DNA from: Gordonia jinhuaensis | Lineage (GTDB): Bacteria > Actinomycetota > Actinomycetes > Mycobacteriales > Mycobacteriaceae | Length of the DNA stretch: 64,000 nt | Direction of reading: 5' to 3' | NCBI RefSeq assembly: GCF_014639795.1 | Contig: NZ_BMGC01000003.1 | Span: forward strand, 124,001-188,000 | Part shown: positions 28,427 to 36,370 of the stretch, piece by piece | Layout: each line of letters begins with the position of its first letter | Numbering within the stretch: position 1 is the first letter of the stretch | The notes under the pieces: generated by a model | Database searches by the model: none | What the model was told of the DNA's origin: nothing | Seen by the model: the letters and a program-made list of their open reading frames with translations, nothing else | Program-made: the position numbers and the translations under genes

Positions 28427-28585
28427 ATGGACATCTCCGGCGCAACCAACACCAACACGCCGACCGAGGGCGCAGGACCTCCCGCGGCGAGTACGCCGGT
28501 ACGGGTCTGGCGTGTGCTCGCGATGGTGGCCTCGCTGGCCGCACTGTCGACCGGGCTCGTCCTCATCGCGGTGACGGCCGGATAA
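28427..28585 (+). CDS. Small single-pass membrane protein (52 residues)
   Basis: A short open frame encodes a 52-residue protein. A hydrophilic, Thr/Pro/Ala-rich N-terminus (about 25 residues) is followed by one clear transmembrane helix, VLAMVASLAALSTGLVLIAVTA, which reaches almost to the C-terminus. The ATG follows AAGGA at about 10 bases. It is flanked by the DHA2 exporter on the other strand and by a terminator hairpin after its stop. I know no family for it. Its start signal, codon use and position after a possibly structured leader support a real gene. Confidence 0.55.
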   Translation: MDISGATNTNTPTEGAGPPAASTPVRVWRVLAMVASLAALSTGLVLIAVTAG

Positions 28586-28655
28586 CCCGCGACCGCCGCC
28601 GCACCGGTGCGGACGCGGGTGGGGAGAGGGGTCTCCACCATCGTGATTCTGCACC

Positions 28656-28697
28656 GATGCGCCCGCGCGACGACTGCTTGTTGATCGCGGGCGCATC
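28656..28697. terminator. Terminator between the small membrane gene and the DUF6918 gene
   Basis: GATGCGCCCGCG (28656-28667) pairs perfectly with 28686-28697 around an 18-base loop. The two flanking genes converge on it. Confidence 0.7.
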
Positions 28698-28735
28698 AGC
28701 GCAGTGGGTGGAGCACTGTCAGTGCAGTGGATGTA

Positions 28736-29173
28736 TCAGTGCACGTGCTTGTCGAAGACATCCCCGACACGCGGAAGCGCTTCGATCACATTGTCTTTCG
28801 CTTTGCCGCGCAGCGTCCCGTACACCTTCTGCAGCGCCTGCGGAGCCGACTGTGACTGTGCATCGGTGATCGAGAGCAGAGCGTCGGAAGCCACATCGGA
28901 GTTGGCCGACAGGTGAGCTCCGAAGGATGTGCCTTCGGGTTTGGACGACCACAGCGGGTCGAGTGCCGAGGCGAACTCGGGCAGCAGTGTGGCGGTGGCG
29001 CGCTCGACGAGCTGCGGCTTGACCTTCTTGGCCGCTCCGAAAGCGGTACGCAGCGCGGTACCCGACAGACCCTTCTTGTCGGACACCTCCGCGTCAACCA
29101 CGCCCGCGAGATCCTTGGCGATGGCATCCGCGGTGGCCGGGTCGGCCACGGCCTCTTTCAGCGACGTTGTCAT
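28736..29173 (-). CDS. DUF6918-type conserved actinobacterial protein
   Basis: This 145-residue soluble, largely helical protein begins MTTSLKEAVADPATADAIAKDLAGVVDAEVSDKKGLSG, a pattern shared by a conserved but uncharacterised mycobacterial-type family (DUF6918). The middle has FGAAKKVKPQLVERATATLLPEFASALDPLW, and the end has KVYGTLRGKAKDNVIEALPRVGDVFDKHV. It has no signal peptide or membrane helix. The ATG at 29173 follows AGGAG and is preferred over in-frame starts farther up. Two tandem repeats lie just upstream in the divergent spacer. The function is unknown. Confidence 0.75.
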   Translation of the reverse strand: MTTSLKEAVADPATADAIAKDLAGVVDAEVSDKKGLSGTALRTAFGAAKKVKPQLVERATATLLPEFASALDPLWSSKPEGTSFGAHLSANSDVASDALLSITDAQSQSAPQALQKVYGTLRGKAKDNVIEALPRVGDVFDKHVH

Positions 29174-29190
29174 GTGTGCTCCTGATGCGA

Positions 29191-29224
29191 CGGTGTTCAT
29201 GCGAATACGGTGTTCATGCGAATG
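29191..29224. repeat. Tandem 17-base repeat in the divergent spacer
   Basis: CGGTGTTCATGCGAATA (29191-29207) is followed directly by a copy differing only in its last base (29208-29224). A looser 15-base duplication, TCGTCCGAGTTGAGT and TCGTCCGAGCTGAGA, follows near 29229-29258. The spacer separates the DUF6918 gene from the cysC fusion. A regulatory role is possible but unproven. Confidence 0.6.
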
Positions 29225-29414
29225 TGGACTCGTCCGAGTTGAGTTCGTCCGAGCTGAGATGGATCCGGAGTTTCGGTCGCTCCGCATCCATCCCGACCAG
29301 CCGGTCCGGATCGTCTCCTGACAAGCGGGTCACCACGAGGGCAGGTGTGAGCGCACGCGACGACGATCGCGCCTTCCCCCGAGGCTCCACAACGGTAGCG
29401 AAGGACAGGCCGTT

Positions 29415-31583
29415 GTGGCGCGGTGGAGCGCGAAGAGCGCCGATGCGGGCATCATGAGAGTCGACCGGACACTAGAGACCGCCGAGGGGACGTGCGTGCG
29501 ACCAGACGGATATCGCCTGTCTCGAAGCGACACCCTCGAGGCCGAATCGATCGCCTTGCTGCGCCAGATCGCCGCGACCTGCGTGCCGGGTGACGTGGTG
29601 GTCCGCGCGCACGGACCCCACGGCCGACCGGCGCTCGACCGCCTGTGCATCCGCGCATTCGGGTCGCTCGCCGCCCCCGGTTGGCTGCGCGAGACCGCCG
29701 ACGCGGACGCCCGGGGGAACCGGCCGGGCGCTGTCGTGGTCGACCCGTTCTGGAATTGGACGACCACCGACCTGCAGCGCTATCTCGACGGCGCTGATCA
29801 GGACGGCGACCGATTCGGCTCGGCCGAGCTGGTACGGGTGGTCGCGCTCGGTGCGCCGGGGCAGGCGGTGAACGACCTGGTGGCCGCCCTGTGCGCCGAG
29901 GATGACGGCAACGCCGCGGTACGCACCGGATTCGCCGATACCCCACGCCGACACCTCGTGGTCGGGGATCTCGGTGCCGGTGACGACATGGATCCCCACG
30001 ACGCGCTCGCGCTCGCGCGTGCCGACGTCGCGCTGCTGGTGCTCCCCGCCGATTCTGATGTGACCGCAGGCTCTGCGACCGGGGACCTGTTTCGCCGGGC
30101 CGCGTTCGCGGTGTCGATGTACGGCGTACCGCATGTGGTGGTGTGTGTCACCGGCATGGAGTCGGTGTCCTTCTCTCAGAGCCGTTTCGAAGAGATCCGT
30201 CGCAATGTGGTGTCGTTCTCCTCGCGGCTGCGTTTCGGTGATCTGGCCTTCGTTCCCGTCTCCGAGGCGGCAGGGGAGTGCGTACGCCGACCGTGTGAGG
30301 CGATGGAGTGGTACCGCGGGCGAATCCTGCTCGACCATCTCGACGACATCCACATCGCCTCCGATCGCAACCTCATCGACGGACGGCTGTCGGTGCAGTA
30401 CACCGGCACTGCGGGTGAGCGATCGGTTGTTCTCGGCTCGATCAGCGGTGGTGTGCTGCGGACCGGTGACGAGGTGGTGGTGCTCCCCGGTGGCGAGCAC
30501 ACCACGATCGGCGCGCTCACCTCGCCGAGTCGCGTCCAGGGCTCCGAAGAGACTCTGGCCGAAGCATTCTCGCCGATGGCCGTCGAAGTGGACCTGCCCG
30601 CAGGCGTGACGGTCGCCGCCGGCGACGTCATTGCGCGACCCGGTAACCGTCCGCATGTCGCCACCGACCTCGACCTGATGGTGATGGTGGTCGGTGGGGA
30701 CGGCGGGGACGGCGAGGAAGTGGTGTTGCGGCGCGGCACAAGGGTCACGATCGCGACCCCGGGCCGACTCACCCCTGCCACCATCAGCGACCTGAAATAT
30801 CGACTCGACACCGACACCCGGCATCGCGACCGGGTCGCATCGGGACTAGGCGCAGGCGAGGTGGGGCGTGTGACCATCCACGCCGACGCCCCCGTCGTGG
30901 TCGATTCGCACCGCAACAATCGCCTCACCGGGACCATCGCGCTGCTGGCCGAGGAGTCCCCGACCGTGCGCACGCTGGCGGTCGCGACGGTGACCGGACC
31001 GGTCAGCCACGACACGAACGTTGTGTGGCAACAGATGTCGGTGACCAGACAGGACCGTCCCCATCGTGGTGCCACGGTGTGGTTCACGGGTCTGTCGGGG
31101 TCGGGTAAGTCGACCATCGCCGCCGAGATCGAGCGATCCCTGGTGGCCCGTGGACGTCCGGCCTATGTGATGGACGGCGACAACCTGCGCCACGGACTGA
31201 ACTCCGATCTCGGCTTCTCCGACGACGACCGTCGCGAGAACATCAGGCGCACAGCTGAAGTGGCTGCATTGATGGCTGACGCCGGCACGGTGGTGCTGGT
31301 GTCGCTGATCAGTCCGTTCATCTCTGAACGCGCACGGGCGCGGGAGGTCCACGACGAACAGGGCCTACCGTTCTACGAGGTGTTCGTCGACACCCCGATC
31401 GAACAGTGCGAGCAACGAGATGTGAAGGGGCTCTACGCCCGTGCCCGCCGCGGTGAGATCCGGTCGTTCACCGGGATCGACTCGCCCTATGAGGCCCCGG
31501 AGAAGCCCGAGGTGCATGTGGTGCCTGGCGACGGCGGCCCGGCGGTGGTGGCCGAGGAGATCATCGAACAACTCGGGCTGTAG
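29415..31583 (+). CDS. CysN-like/APS kinase (CysC) fusion with a degenerate GTPase domain
   Basis: This 722-residue protein has the layout of CysNC. The last 180 residues are a complete adenylylsulfate kinase: P-loop GLSGSGKS at about 559-566, [26 protein letters not shown], and the [26 protein letters not shown] tail. The first 530 residues align with CysN only loosely. No GxxxxGK[ST] loop is present, the DTPGH element is replaced by a GDLGAGDDM stretch, and NKxD reads VTGME. The two beta-barrel domains after the GTPase part are better kept ([29 protein letters not shown]). Thus the kinase should make PAPS while GTP use is probably lost. No cysD lies next to it; cysQ follows. GTG 29415 has an AAGGACAGG site; ATG 29454 is an alternative. 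Confidence 0.85.
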   Translation: MARWSAKSADAGIMRVDRTLETAEGTCVRPDGYRLSRSDTLEAESIALLRQIAATCVPGDVVVRAHGPHGRPALDRLCIRAFGSLAAPGWLRETADADARGNRPGAVVVDPFWNWTTTDLQRYLDGADQDGDRFGSAELVRVVALGAPGQAVNDLVAALCAEDDGNAAVRTGFADTPRRHLVVGDLGAGDDMDPHDALALARADVALLVLPADSDVTAGSATGDLFRRAAFAVSMYGVPHVVVCVTGMESVSFSQSRFEEIRRNVVSFSSRLRFGDLAFVPVSEAAGECVRRPCEAMEWYRGRILLDHLDDIHIASDRNLIDGRLSVQYTGTAGERSVVLGSISGGVLRTGDEVVVLPGGEHTTIGALTSPSRVQGSEETLAEAFSPMAVEVDLPAGVTVAAGDVIARPGNRPHVATDLDLMVMVVGGDGGDGEEVVLRRGTRVTIATPGRLTPATISDLKYRLDTDTRHRDRVASGLGAGEVGRVTIHADAPVVVDSHRNNRLTGTIALLAEESPTVRTLAVATVTGPVSHDTNVVWQQMSVTRQDRPHRGATVWFTGLSGSGKSTIAAEIERSLVARGRPAYVMDGDNLRHGLNSDLGFSDDDRRENIRRTAEVAALMADAGTVVLVSLISPFISERARAREVHDEQGLPFYEVFVDTPIEQCEQRDVKGLYARARRGEIRSFTGIDSPYEAPEKPEVHVVPGDGGPAVVAEEIIEQLGL

Positions 31584-31648
31584 ATCACGTTCGGCGAGAA
31601 CGCATTCGAGGATCGAGAATCCACAGTGGATTCGGGGAGAAGAGGGTG

Positions 31649-32416
31649 ATGATGACCGGCGTCGACGACGACATCTGGTTGGCCGGAGAGCTCGCCACCG
31701 CGGCAGGTGCGCTGCTGATGAGGATCCGGGCCGACTCAGGCCTCAACGATCATGCCCTCGGTGACGAAGGGGATGCGCGCAGCAACGACTTCCTCCTCGA
31801 CCGACTCGCCGCCGAACGCCCCGACGACAAGGTGCTCTCGGAGGAATCGGCCGACGATCGCAGCCGCCTCGATGCCGACCGGGTGTGGATCGTAGACCCG
31901 CTCGATGGCACCCGCGAGTTCCGCACCGGTGTGCGAGACGACTGGGCTGTGCATGTCGCGCTGTGGGAGCAAGGGTCGGGACTGACCGCCGGTGCCGTCT
32001 CGCTACCGGCGTTGGGTGTGACCTACACCAGTACAGCCGATCCGGTCGAGGCGACCGCGGGTCTCGCCGAGCCCCGGACCTCACCGAAGCCGCGCGTGGT
32101 GGTCAGCGGGTCACGTCCGCCGGAGTTCTCTGCGGCGGTCGCCGAGGCGATCGGCGGCGAGGTGCTCGCCATGGGATCGGCGGGCGCCAAGGCCATGGCG
32201 GTGGTCCGCGGCGAAGCCGACGCCTACGTCCACGCCGGCGGGCAATACGAGTGGGATTCGGCCGCACCGGTGTCGGTCTGCGCGGCCAAGGGATTGTGGT
32301 GCAGCAGGATCGACGGATCCCCGCTGCTCTACAACCAGGCGCAGGTGTATCTGCCCGATCTGGTGATCTGCCGTCGGGAGCTCACCGACGCCGTGCTCGG
32401 CGCCATCGCCTGCTGA
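31649..32416 (+). CDS. cysQ: 3'(2'),5'-bisphosphate nucleotidase CysQ
   Basis: CysQ is a magnesium-dependent phosphatase that removes the 3'-phosphate from PAP and PAPS and so balances sulfate assimilation. The 255-residue protein has the family motifs: LSEESADD with metal-binding Glu, WIVDPLDGTREF with the central Asp cluster, and GGQYEWDSAAPVSVCAAKG near the C-terminus. It lies 65 bases after the APS-kinase fusion, so a PAPS-making and a PAPS-degrading enzyme share one unit. The start is one of GTG 31646, ATG 31649 or ATG 31652; the GGGGAGAAGAGG site suits either ATG. Confidence 0.93.
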   Translation: MMTGVDDDIWLAGELATAAGALLMRIRADSGLNDHALGDEGDARSNDFLLDRLAAERPDDKVLSEESADDRSRLDADRVWIVDPLDGTREFRTGVRDDWAVHVALWEQGSGLTAGAVSLPALGVTYTSTADPVEATAGLAEPRTSPKPRVVVSGSRPPEFSAAVAEAIGGEVLAMGSAGAKAMAVVRGEADAYVHAGGQYEWDSAAPVSVCAAKGLWCSRIDGSPLLYNQAQVYLPDLVICRRELTDAVLGAIAC

Positions 32417-32431
32417 GCACTCGAGTCGATG

Positions 32432-32812
32432 TCATTCGTGGAGGCGTTCGTTGAGTTCGGTGATCTGTTGGCCCATCGCGCCGAAGGCCTCCCCGGCGGC
32501 CACCTGAGCCGTCGAGACCACGAGCTCCGCGAGCTGCGCGGGGGCCAGTGACATCGCGGCATCGGATATCTGCAGGTGGGTCATCTCGCCGATCGCACTC
32601 ACGGTCACGCTCACCTCGCCGCCCTCCGACGTGGCACTCGCCGAGATACCGGCGATGTTCTCGGTGGCCGACTGCATCGCGTCGAGCGCGCGGCGTGCCC
32701 CGGCCATCAGGTCGTCGATCGTGACGCCGATGTCGGGCGGCATCGGCGGTTCGGCGGGAATCGGAGCCGGCGGCGGGAATCCGCTGCGCGCGGCGGTGGT
32801 GTCGCGGTCCAT
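32432..32812 (-). CDS. YbaB/EbfC-like small protein at the ESX cluster edge
   Basis: This 126-residue protein has a Pro-rich N-terminus followed by a YbaB-like fold (IDDLMAGARRALDAMQSATENIAGISASATSEGGEVSVTVSAIGEMTHLQISDAAM). YbaB folds bind DNA in some bacteria, and related proteins such as EspL serve ESX-1 in mycobacteria. The ATG follows GGAGG and shares one base with the stop of the upstream gene (TGATG). It is the second gene of a minus-strand pair facing the ESX substrate genes. A helper role in secretion is inferred from context. Confidence 0.7.
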   Translation of the reverse strand: MDRDTTAARSGFPPPAPIPAEPPMPPDIGVTIDDLMAGARRALDAMQSATENIAGISASATSEGGEVSVTVSAIGEMTHLQISDAAMSLAPAQLAELVVSTAQVAAGEAFGAMGQQITELNERLHE

Positions 32813-33279
32813 CACGCCCTCCTCATCCAGGTCGTCGGCTCGTCGGCACCCATGTCCTCGTCGAGGCGAGCCTCTTCTTCGAGGACATCCCGGGTGGTCG
32901 GCAGGTTGAGATATGACAGCGCCTCCGATCCCACCCCGGCGGCGATCATCTCCTCGCGTCGTGCGGCGGCCGCACGTCGGCCGGCAAGTCGGCACAGGGA
33001 CAGGATGTCGCGGGCAAGGGTCTGCGCCGGCTTGTCCATCTCCGAGCGCTCGAGACGGATGCTGGTCGGCAGACCCTGTTCGGTGGTGGCCACCACGATC
33101 CCGCCACTCGGCGACGATGCGTGGCCCACCGTGGGAAGTGAGGCGGCCACCGCATCGGAGCCGCCCTGCTCCGGCGACTGCGGATCGTCGGCGTAGGTGT
33201 CCTCGTAGTCACGGTAGGCGTCGCCGAACTCGTCGTACTCGCGGTCGTAACCGTCGTTGTCGTCGTATCGGACAGCCAC
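32812..33279 (-). CDS. ESX-cluster protein with an acidic N-terminus and YbaB-like core
   Basis: This 155-residue protein opens with about 40 residues rich in Asp and Tyr (DDNDGYDREYDEFGDAYRDY) and continues with VVATTEQGLPTSIRLERSEMDKPAQTLARDILSLCRLAGRRAAAARREEM, which resembles the sheet and long helix of YbaB-type proteins. It ends in an acidic tail. It is first in a minus-strand pair, with the next gene starting on its stop codon. The divergent neighbour on the plus strand is a third YbaB-like gene. No family is recognised with confidence; an ESX accessory or chaperone role is inferred. Confidence 0.65.
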   Translation of the reverse strand: MAVRYDDNDGYDREYDEFGDAYRDYEDTYADDPQSPEQGGSDAVAASLPTVGHASSPSGGIVVATTEQGLPTSIRLERSEMDKPAQTLARDILSLCRLAGRRAAAARREEMIAAGVGSEALSYLNLPTTRDVLEEEARLDEDMGADEPTTWMRRA

Positions 33280-33557
33280 GGGACTCCTTTGCGGTCGGCA
33301 TGCGGTGGCGGCAGCGTCGAGAAGCGTCGCGCGGACTCGTCAGTCCCGGCACCGGTGTTCGTGACACATGATGGCACTCCTGTCGGCGCAGGATCGACCG
33401 GGCCGAACGCAGTGTCGGTCACCTGGACGACAGTGTCGCTCGCATGGGGGACACGCGTCCTGGGACTTCTCCGCCGGCGGCCACAAGAAGATGGGAAGAG
33501 TGCCGCTGACATGCTTACTATCCCTTCCGCAAGGTCATCGGAGGAATGAGGGGGGCC

Positions 33558-34004
33558 ATGACATCGGCGCACGCAGCGGTCGACTTCGAGCAACTGCAGG
33601 CGACTCTGGCCGATCAGATCCGGGAGGTCACCCGGCTCTCGAACGAGGCGAAGGCGTTCACCGAGTGGGCGCAGTCGCGCGACCGCCTGGTGACCATCTG
33701 GGTCAACGCCGCCGGTGTGGTGATCAAGACCGAGATCGATGACGACGCCTTCGACAAGCTCGACACCGACGAGCTGGCAGTGACGATCACCGAGACGACG
33801 CAGGCTGCCGCGACGAAGGTTGCGGCCAAGGTCGCCGAGAAGACGGCCGAGATCCAGGCGGTCACCGGCACATCCGGACTCAGCGAGCGGCTGCGGTCGA
33901 TCCCCGGGCTCGCGGAACTGGGTCGTCCCGCTGCACCCAGTATGGCCGGACCCGACGCAGAGTCACGTCGTCGGCTCGGCCTGACCGACCGTGAGGAGTG
34001 GTGA
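33558..34004 (+). CDS. YbaB/EbfC-like protein, first gene of the ESX substrate run
   Basis: This 148-residue protein has the YbaB arrangement: a coiled N-terminal helix (LQATLADQIREVTRLSNEAKAFTEW), a short sheet with RDRLVTIWVNAAGVVIKTEIDDDAF, and a long second helix (TITETTQAAATKVAAKVAEKTAEIQAV). The tail is Ala/Pro-rich. The ATG at 33558 follows GGAATGAGGGG. A TACTAT -10-like site lies at 33516-33521, but no good -35 is visible. The 278-base divergent spacer before it (33280-33557) holds no other gene. It lies 6 bases ahead of a WXG-like gene, so the run is one operon. Confidence 0.7.
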   Translation: MTSAHAAVDFEQLQATLADQIREVTRLSNEAKAFTEWAQSRDRLVTIWVNAAGVVIKTEIDDDAFDKLDTDELAVTITETTQAAATKVAAKVAEKTAEIQAVTGTSGLSERLRSIPGLAELGRPAAPSMAGPDAESRRRLGLTDREEW

Positions 34005-34010
34005 GCTGAT

Positions 34011-34337
34011 ATGGGTTCCGGTGAATTCTTCGCTGATCTCGAGGGGCTGGCCGCGTCGGCGCGAGCATTCAGCAACACCCACGACAGACTCCAGACGCTG
34101 CTCGGCAAGATCTCCTCGGAGATCGACAGCAAGGGAACAGAAGTGTGGGGCGACGACGAGCCCGGCGGCACCTTCGGATACGGCTACACCGAGGCGCACG
34201 ACAACGGTCGCGCCAACATCGAACACGCCTCGCAGGCGCTCGGCGCCGCTGCCGACGGCGTGCGACGCACTGAGGAGTTCCTGTTCGAACAGGAGACGGC
34301 CAATGCGGCGGGCGTGACTCAGGCCGGGCTGCACTGA
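34011..34337 (+). CDS. Small WXG100-like ESX substrate candidate
   Basis: This 108-residue, mostly helical protein is about the length of WXG100 proteins. The turn between the two predicted helices reads W46-G-D-D-E-P-G rather than W-x-G, and a YxxxE pattern (Y57 to E61) follows instead of sitting at the C-terminus. Helix one (LEGLAASARAFSNTHDRLQTLLGKI) and helix two (ANIEHASQALGAAADGVRRTEEFLFEQ) fit a helical hairpin. Its stop shares a base with the start of the 531-residue gene (TGATG), so the two products are probably made in equal amounts and may form a pair. The function is inferred from size, layout and place. Confidence 0.65.
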   Translation: MGSGEFFADLEGLAASARAFSNTHDRLQTLLGKISSEIDSKGTEVWGDDEPGGTFGYGYTEAHDNGRANIEHASQALGAAADGVRRTEEFLFEQETANAAGVTQAGLH

Positions 34338-35932
34338 TGGGCGGCGCACCGCTGCCCGCTCCGTTGGAATGGGTCGCCGAGATGCTCGGTGTCGACGAGT
34401 GGCCTCAGGCCGACGAGGGTGCCCTCTCGCAGATGGGTGACTCCTACCGCGAATGCGCCGACGAACTGCGCTCGATCTCCGGGGAGGTCCAGCAGGGGTC
34501 GGATGCGCTCGGCGAGGTCATCCGCGGTGACGTGCACGACCAGATGGCCCGGTACTTCACCGACCTCGCCACCGGCCCGTCGGGGCTGGAGAAGGTGGCC
34601 GGCGACTTCGACAAGTGCGGTCTCATGTGCACCGAGACCTCCATCCAGACGGTCATCGCCAAGGGCGCCTACGCCGTCTCGCTGGGCGAGCTCGCCATCG
34701 TCTTGGTCCAGGCCGCCGCCACGGCGATCGAGACCTTCGGCGCGTCGGCACTGGAGGCCGGTGCGGCGATGGCCGCAACGCGGATCTCCCTGCGCATGAT
34801 CATCAAGGAACTGGTCGGCGAGATCGAGTCGGCGGTCACCAAGAACGCGGTACAGGCACTGGTCCGCAAGGCTGCCGTCGAGATCGCCGAGGAGGCGGCC
34901 AAGGGGGCTCTCAAGGGCGGTGCCGAGGAGATCGGCAAAGAGACCATCGAGAACATGTTCGGATTCCGCAAGGGATATGACGTCGGTGAGATCGGCAAGG
35001 CGGCCGTCGACGGCGGTATCGAAGGCGCCGCCGACGGTGCCGGCGAGACCGCCTCGTCCAGCGTGGAGTCGACACTCGAACACGGTGTGCGCGAAGGTTC
35101 CGAAAAGGTGGAGAAAGGTATCGAGGCGACGGCCGACCTGGTCGGCGAGGGTGTCTCGAGTGCCACCGAGAAGGGTATCGACGCGGCGAAGGACGCAGCG
35201 ACCTCCGTGGCCGGTGCGCCAGGGGTCTCCGACATGGCTGGCGGTGTGGTGACTGCCGTCACCGGCGATCCCGTCGGAGGTGCGCAGAAGATCGTCGGCG
35301 GCGAGATGAAGGCCGCCGGCAGCGTCGCAGGCAAGGTGGCCGATGGCCTCGACAAGGTCGGCGACCTGCTCACCGGTCACCATGACGAGGTGAGCGGTCA
35401 CGCCGCATCGGCCCCGAGTTTGTCGGATTCGACCTATTCGGGTCACGGCAGCAGTGAATACGGCAGCGGTCAATACGGCGGCGGCAACGACGGTGGCAGT
35501 GCATACGAGTCGGGCGGTTACGTGAGCGGTGGCGGCGGATCGTGGAGCTCTGCGACGGTTGCTCCGGTAGCCCCGCCGGTAACCCCGCCCACGGTGATGC
35601 CTCCGGCCGGAACACCACCGCCGGTGACCCCGCCGACGGTCACCCCGTCACCGTCGTCGACCCCGGTCGCCACATCGGGGGTTGCGGCGGCGAGCAGCAG
35701 CGGGTCGAGCACGGTCACACCTCGATCCGACGACGTCCCGCTGTCGGCGGCGTCGATCTCCGCATCGCTCGACACCGCACTGATGGCGGACGACGGGGGT
35801 ACCGACGGCAACGGGATCCTGTCGAGCGATTCCATCTCCTCGATACTCGACACCGCGATTGCCGATGACCACTCCGGCGGCGCGTACGCCGCAGGACCGC
35901 TCAATCTGGACACATCACCAACGCGACCGTAA
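34337..35932 (+). CDS. Large ESX-associated protein with WXG100-like N-terminus and Gly/Pro-rich tail
   Basis: This 531-residue protein has four regions. Residues 1-110 resemble the WXG100-like N-terminal domain of large type VII effectors (ALSQMGDSYRECADELRSISGEVQQG and HDQMARYFTDLATG). Residues 115-200 are hydrophobic helices. Residues 200-350 are long amphipathic Ala/Gly/Glu repeats (EEAAKGALKGGAEEIGKETIE). Residues 360-470 are Gly, Ser, Pro and Thr rich with PPVTPPTVMPPAG-like runs. The end carries two similar ISASLDTALMADD and ISSILDTAIADD units. No toxin domain is recognised. It is likely a secreted or surface protein of the ESX system; its role is unknown. Confidence 0.65.
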   Translation: MGGAPLPAPLEWVAEMLGVDEWPQADEGALSQMGDSYRECADELRSISGEVQQGSDALGEVIRGDVHDQMARYFTDLATGPSGLEKVAGDFDKCGLMCTETSIQTVIAKGAYAVSLGELAIVLVQAAATAIETFGASALEAGAAMAATRISLRMIIKELVGEIESAVTKNAVQALVRKAAVEIAEEAAKGALKGGAEEIGKETIENMFGFRKGYDVGEIGKAAVDGGIEGAADGAGETASSSVESTLEHGVREGSEKVEKGIEATADLVGEGVSSATEKGIDAAKDAATSVAGAPGVSDMAGGVVTAVTGDPVGGAQKIVGGEMKAAGSVAGKVADGLDKVGDLLTGHHDEVSGHAASAPSLSDSTYSGHGSSEYGSGQYGGGNDGGSAYESGGYVSGGGGSWSSATVAPVAPPVTPPTVMPPAGTPPPVTPPTVTPSPSSTPVATSGVAAASSSGSSTVTPRSDDVPLSAASISASLDTALMADDGGTDGNGILSSDSISSILDTAIADDHSGGAYAAGPLNLDTSPTRP

Positions 35933-35944
35933 CGAATTATGAAA

Positions 35945-36034
35945 CATCACAAATGTGGTGAACTTTGCTAAAGGTGCAATGGAGCACCACGCCGATATCC
36001 GATAAGGTCACACCGTCGCGAGGGGTGTGCGACC
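35945..36034 (+). promoter_or_regulatory. AT-rich promoter region with dyad before the EspC-like gene
   Basis: CATCACAAATGTGGTG (35945-35960) is an imperfect dyad in the most AT-rich stretch of the ESX cluster. GATAAG near 36002 is a possible -10. CACACC (36009-36014) and GGTGTG (36024-36029) can form a leader hairpin. AGGGGGAA before the ATG is the ribosome site. Confidence 0.35.
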
Positions 36035-36052
36035 GAGAACAGGGGGAACACA

Positions 36053-36370
36053 ATGGGTGATTTTCATGCCGATCCTGATGCCATCCGGGCCTACGGGGCC
36101 ACATCTGCGGCAATCGGCGATGCCGTCACCGCCGCCGGCAGCATGGATCTCGCTGCCAACATGGCTGTGATGGTCCCGCTCTTCGGCTTGATCGGCCAGG
36201 ACTTCCTGGCCTCGTTCGGTCTCGCGCAGTTCGCCAACGTCACATCGCTGGCACAGCTCGCTGCAGTGCACCAGGGCTCGGCGATCAGCGCCGCGATGAG
36301 TGCCGCCCAGTACGAGGGAACCGACCACAGCACCTCCGGTGCGCTGAACAAAGCGGTTACGGGGCTGTGA
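36053..36370 (+). CDS. EspC-like type VII secretion target
   Basis: This 105-residue protein resembles the EspC-like family of ESX-exported proteins. The N-terminus ADPDAIRAYGATSAAIGDAV is typical, and a YxxxD secretion motif is present near the C-terminus (Y87 to D91 in QYEGTD). The middle is hydrophobic (MAVMVPLFGLIGQDFLASFGLAQF), forming a helical hairpin. Its stop overlaps the next GTG by four bases (GTGA), which supports co-export with the 438-residue protein. EspC partners EspA in mycobacteria, so the pair here may be analogous. Confidence 0.75.
   Translation: MGDFHADPDAIRAYGATSAAIGDAVTAAGSMDLAANMAVMVPLFGLIGQDFLASFGLAQFANVTSLAQLAAVHQGSAISAAMSAAQYEGTDHSTSGALNKAVTGL

Noticed and set aside
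34337..35932. Secreted toxin with a C-terminal enzyme domain
   Set aside because: The last 170 residues are low-complexity Gly/Pro/Thr/Ser and short helical motifs without nuclease, NADase or ADP-ribosyltransferase signatures, and no immunity gene follows.
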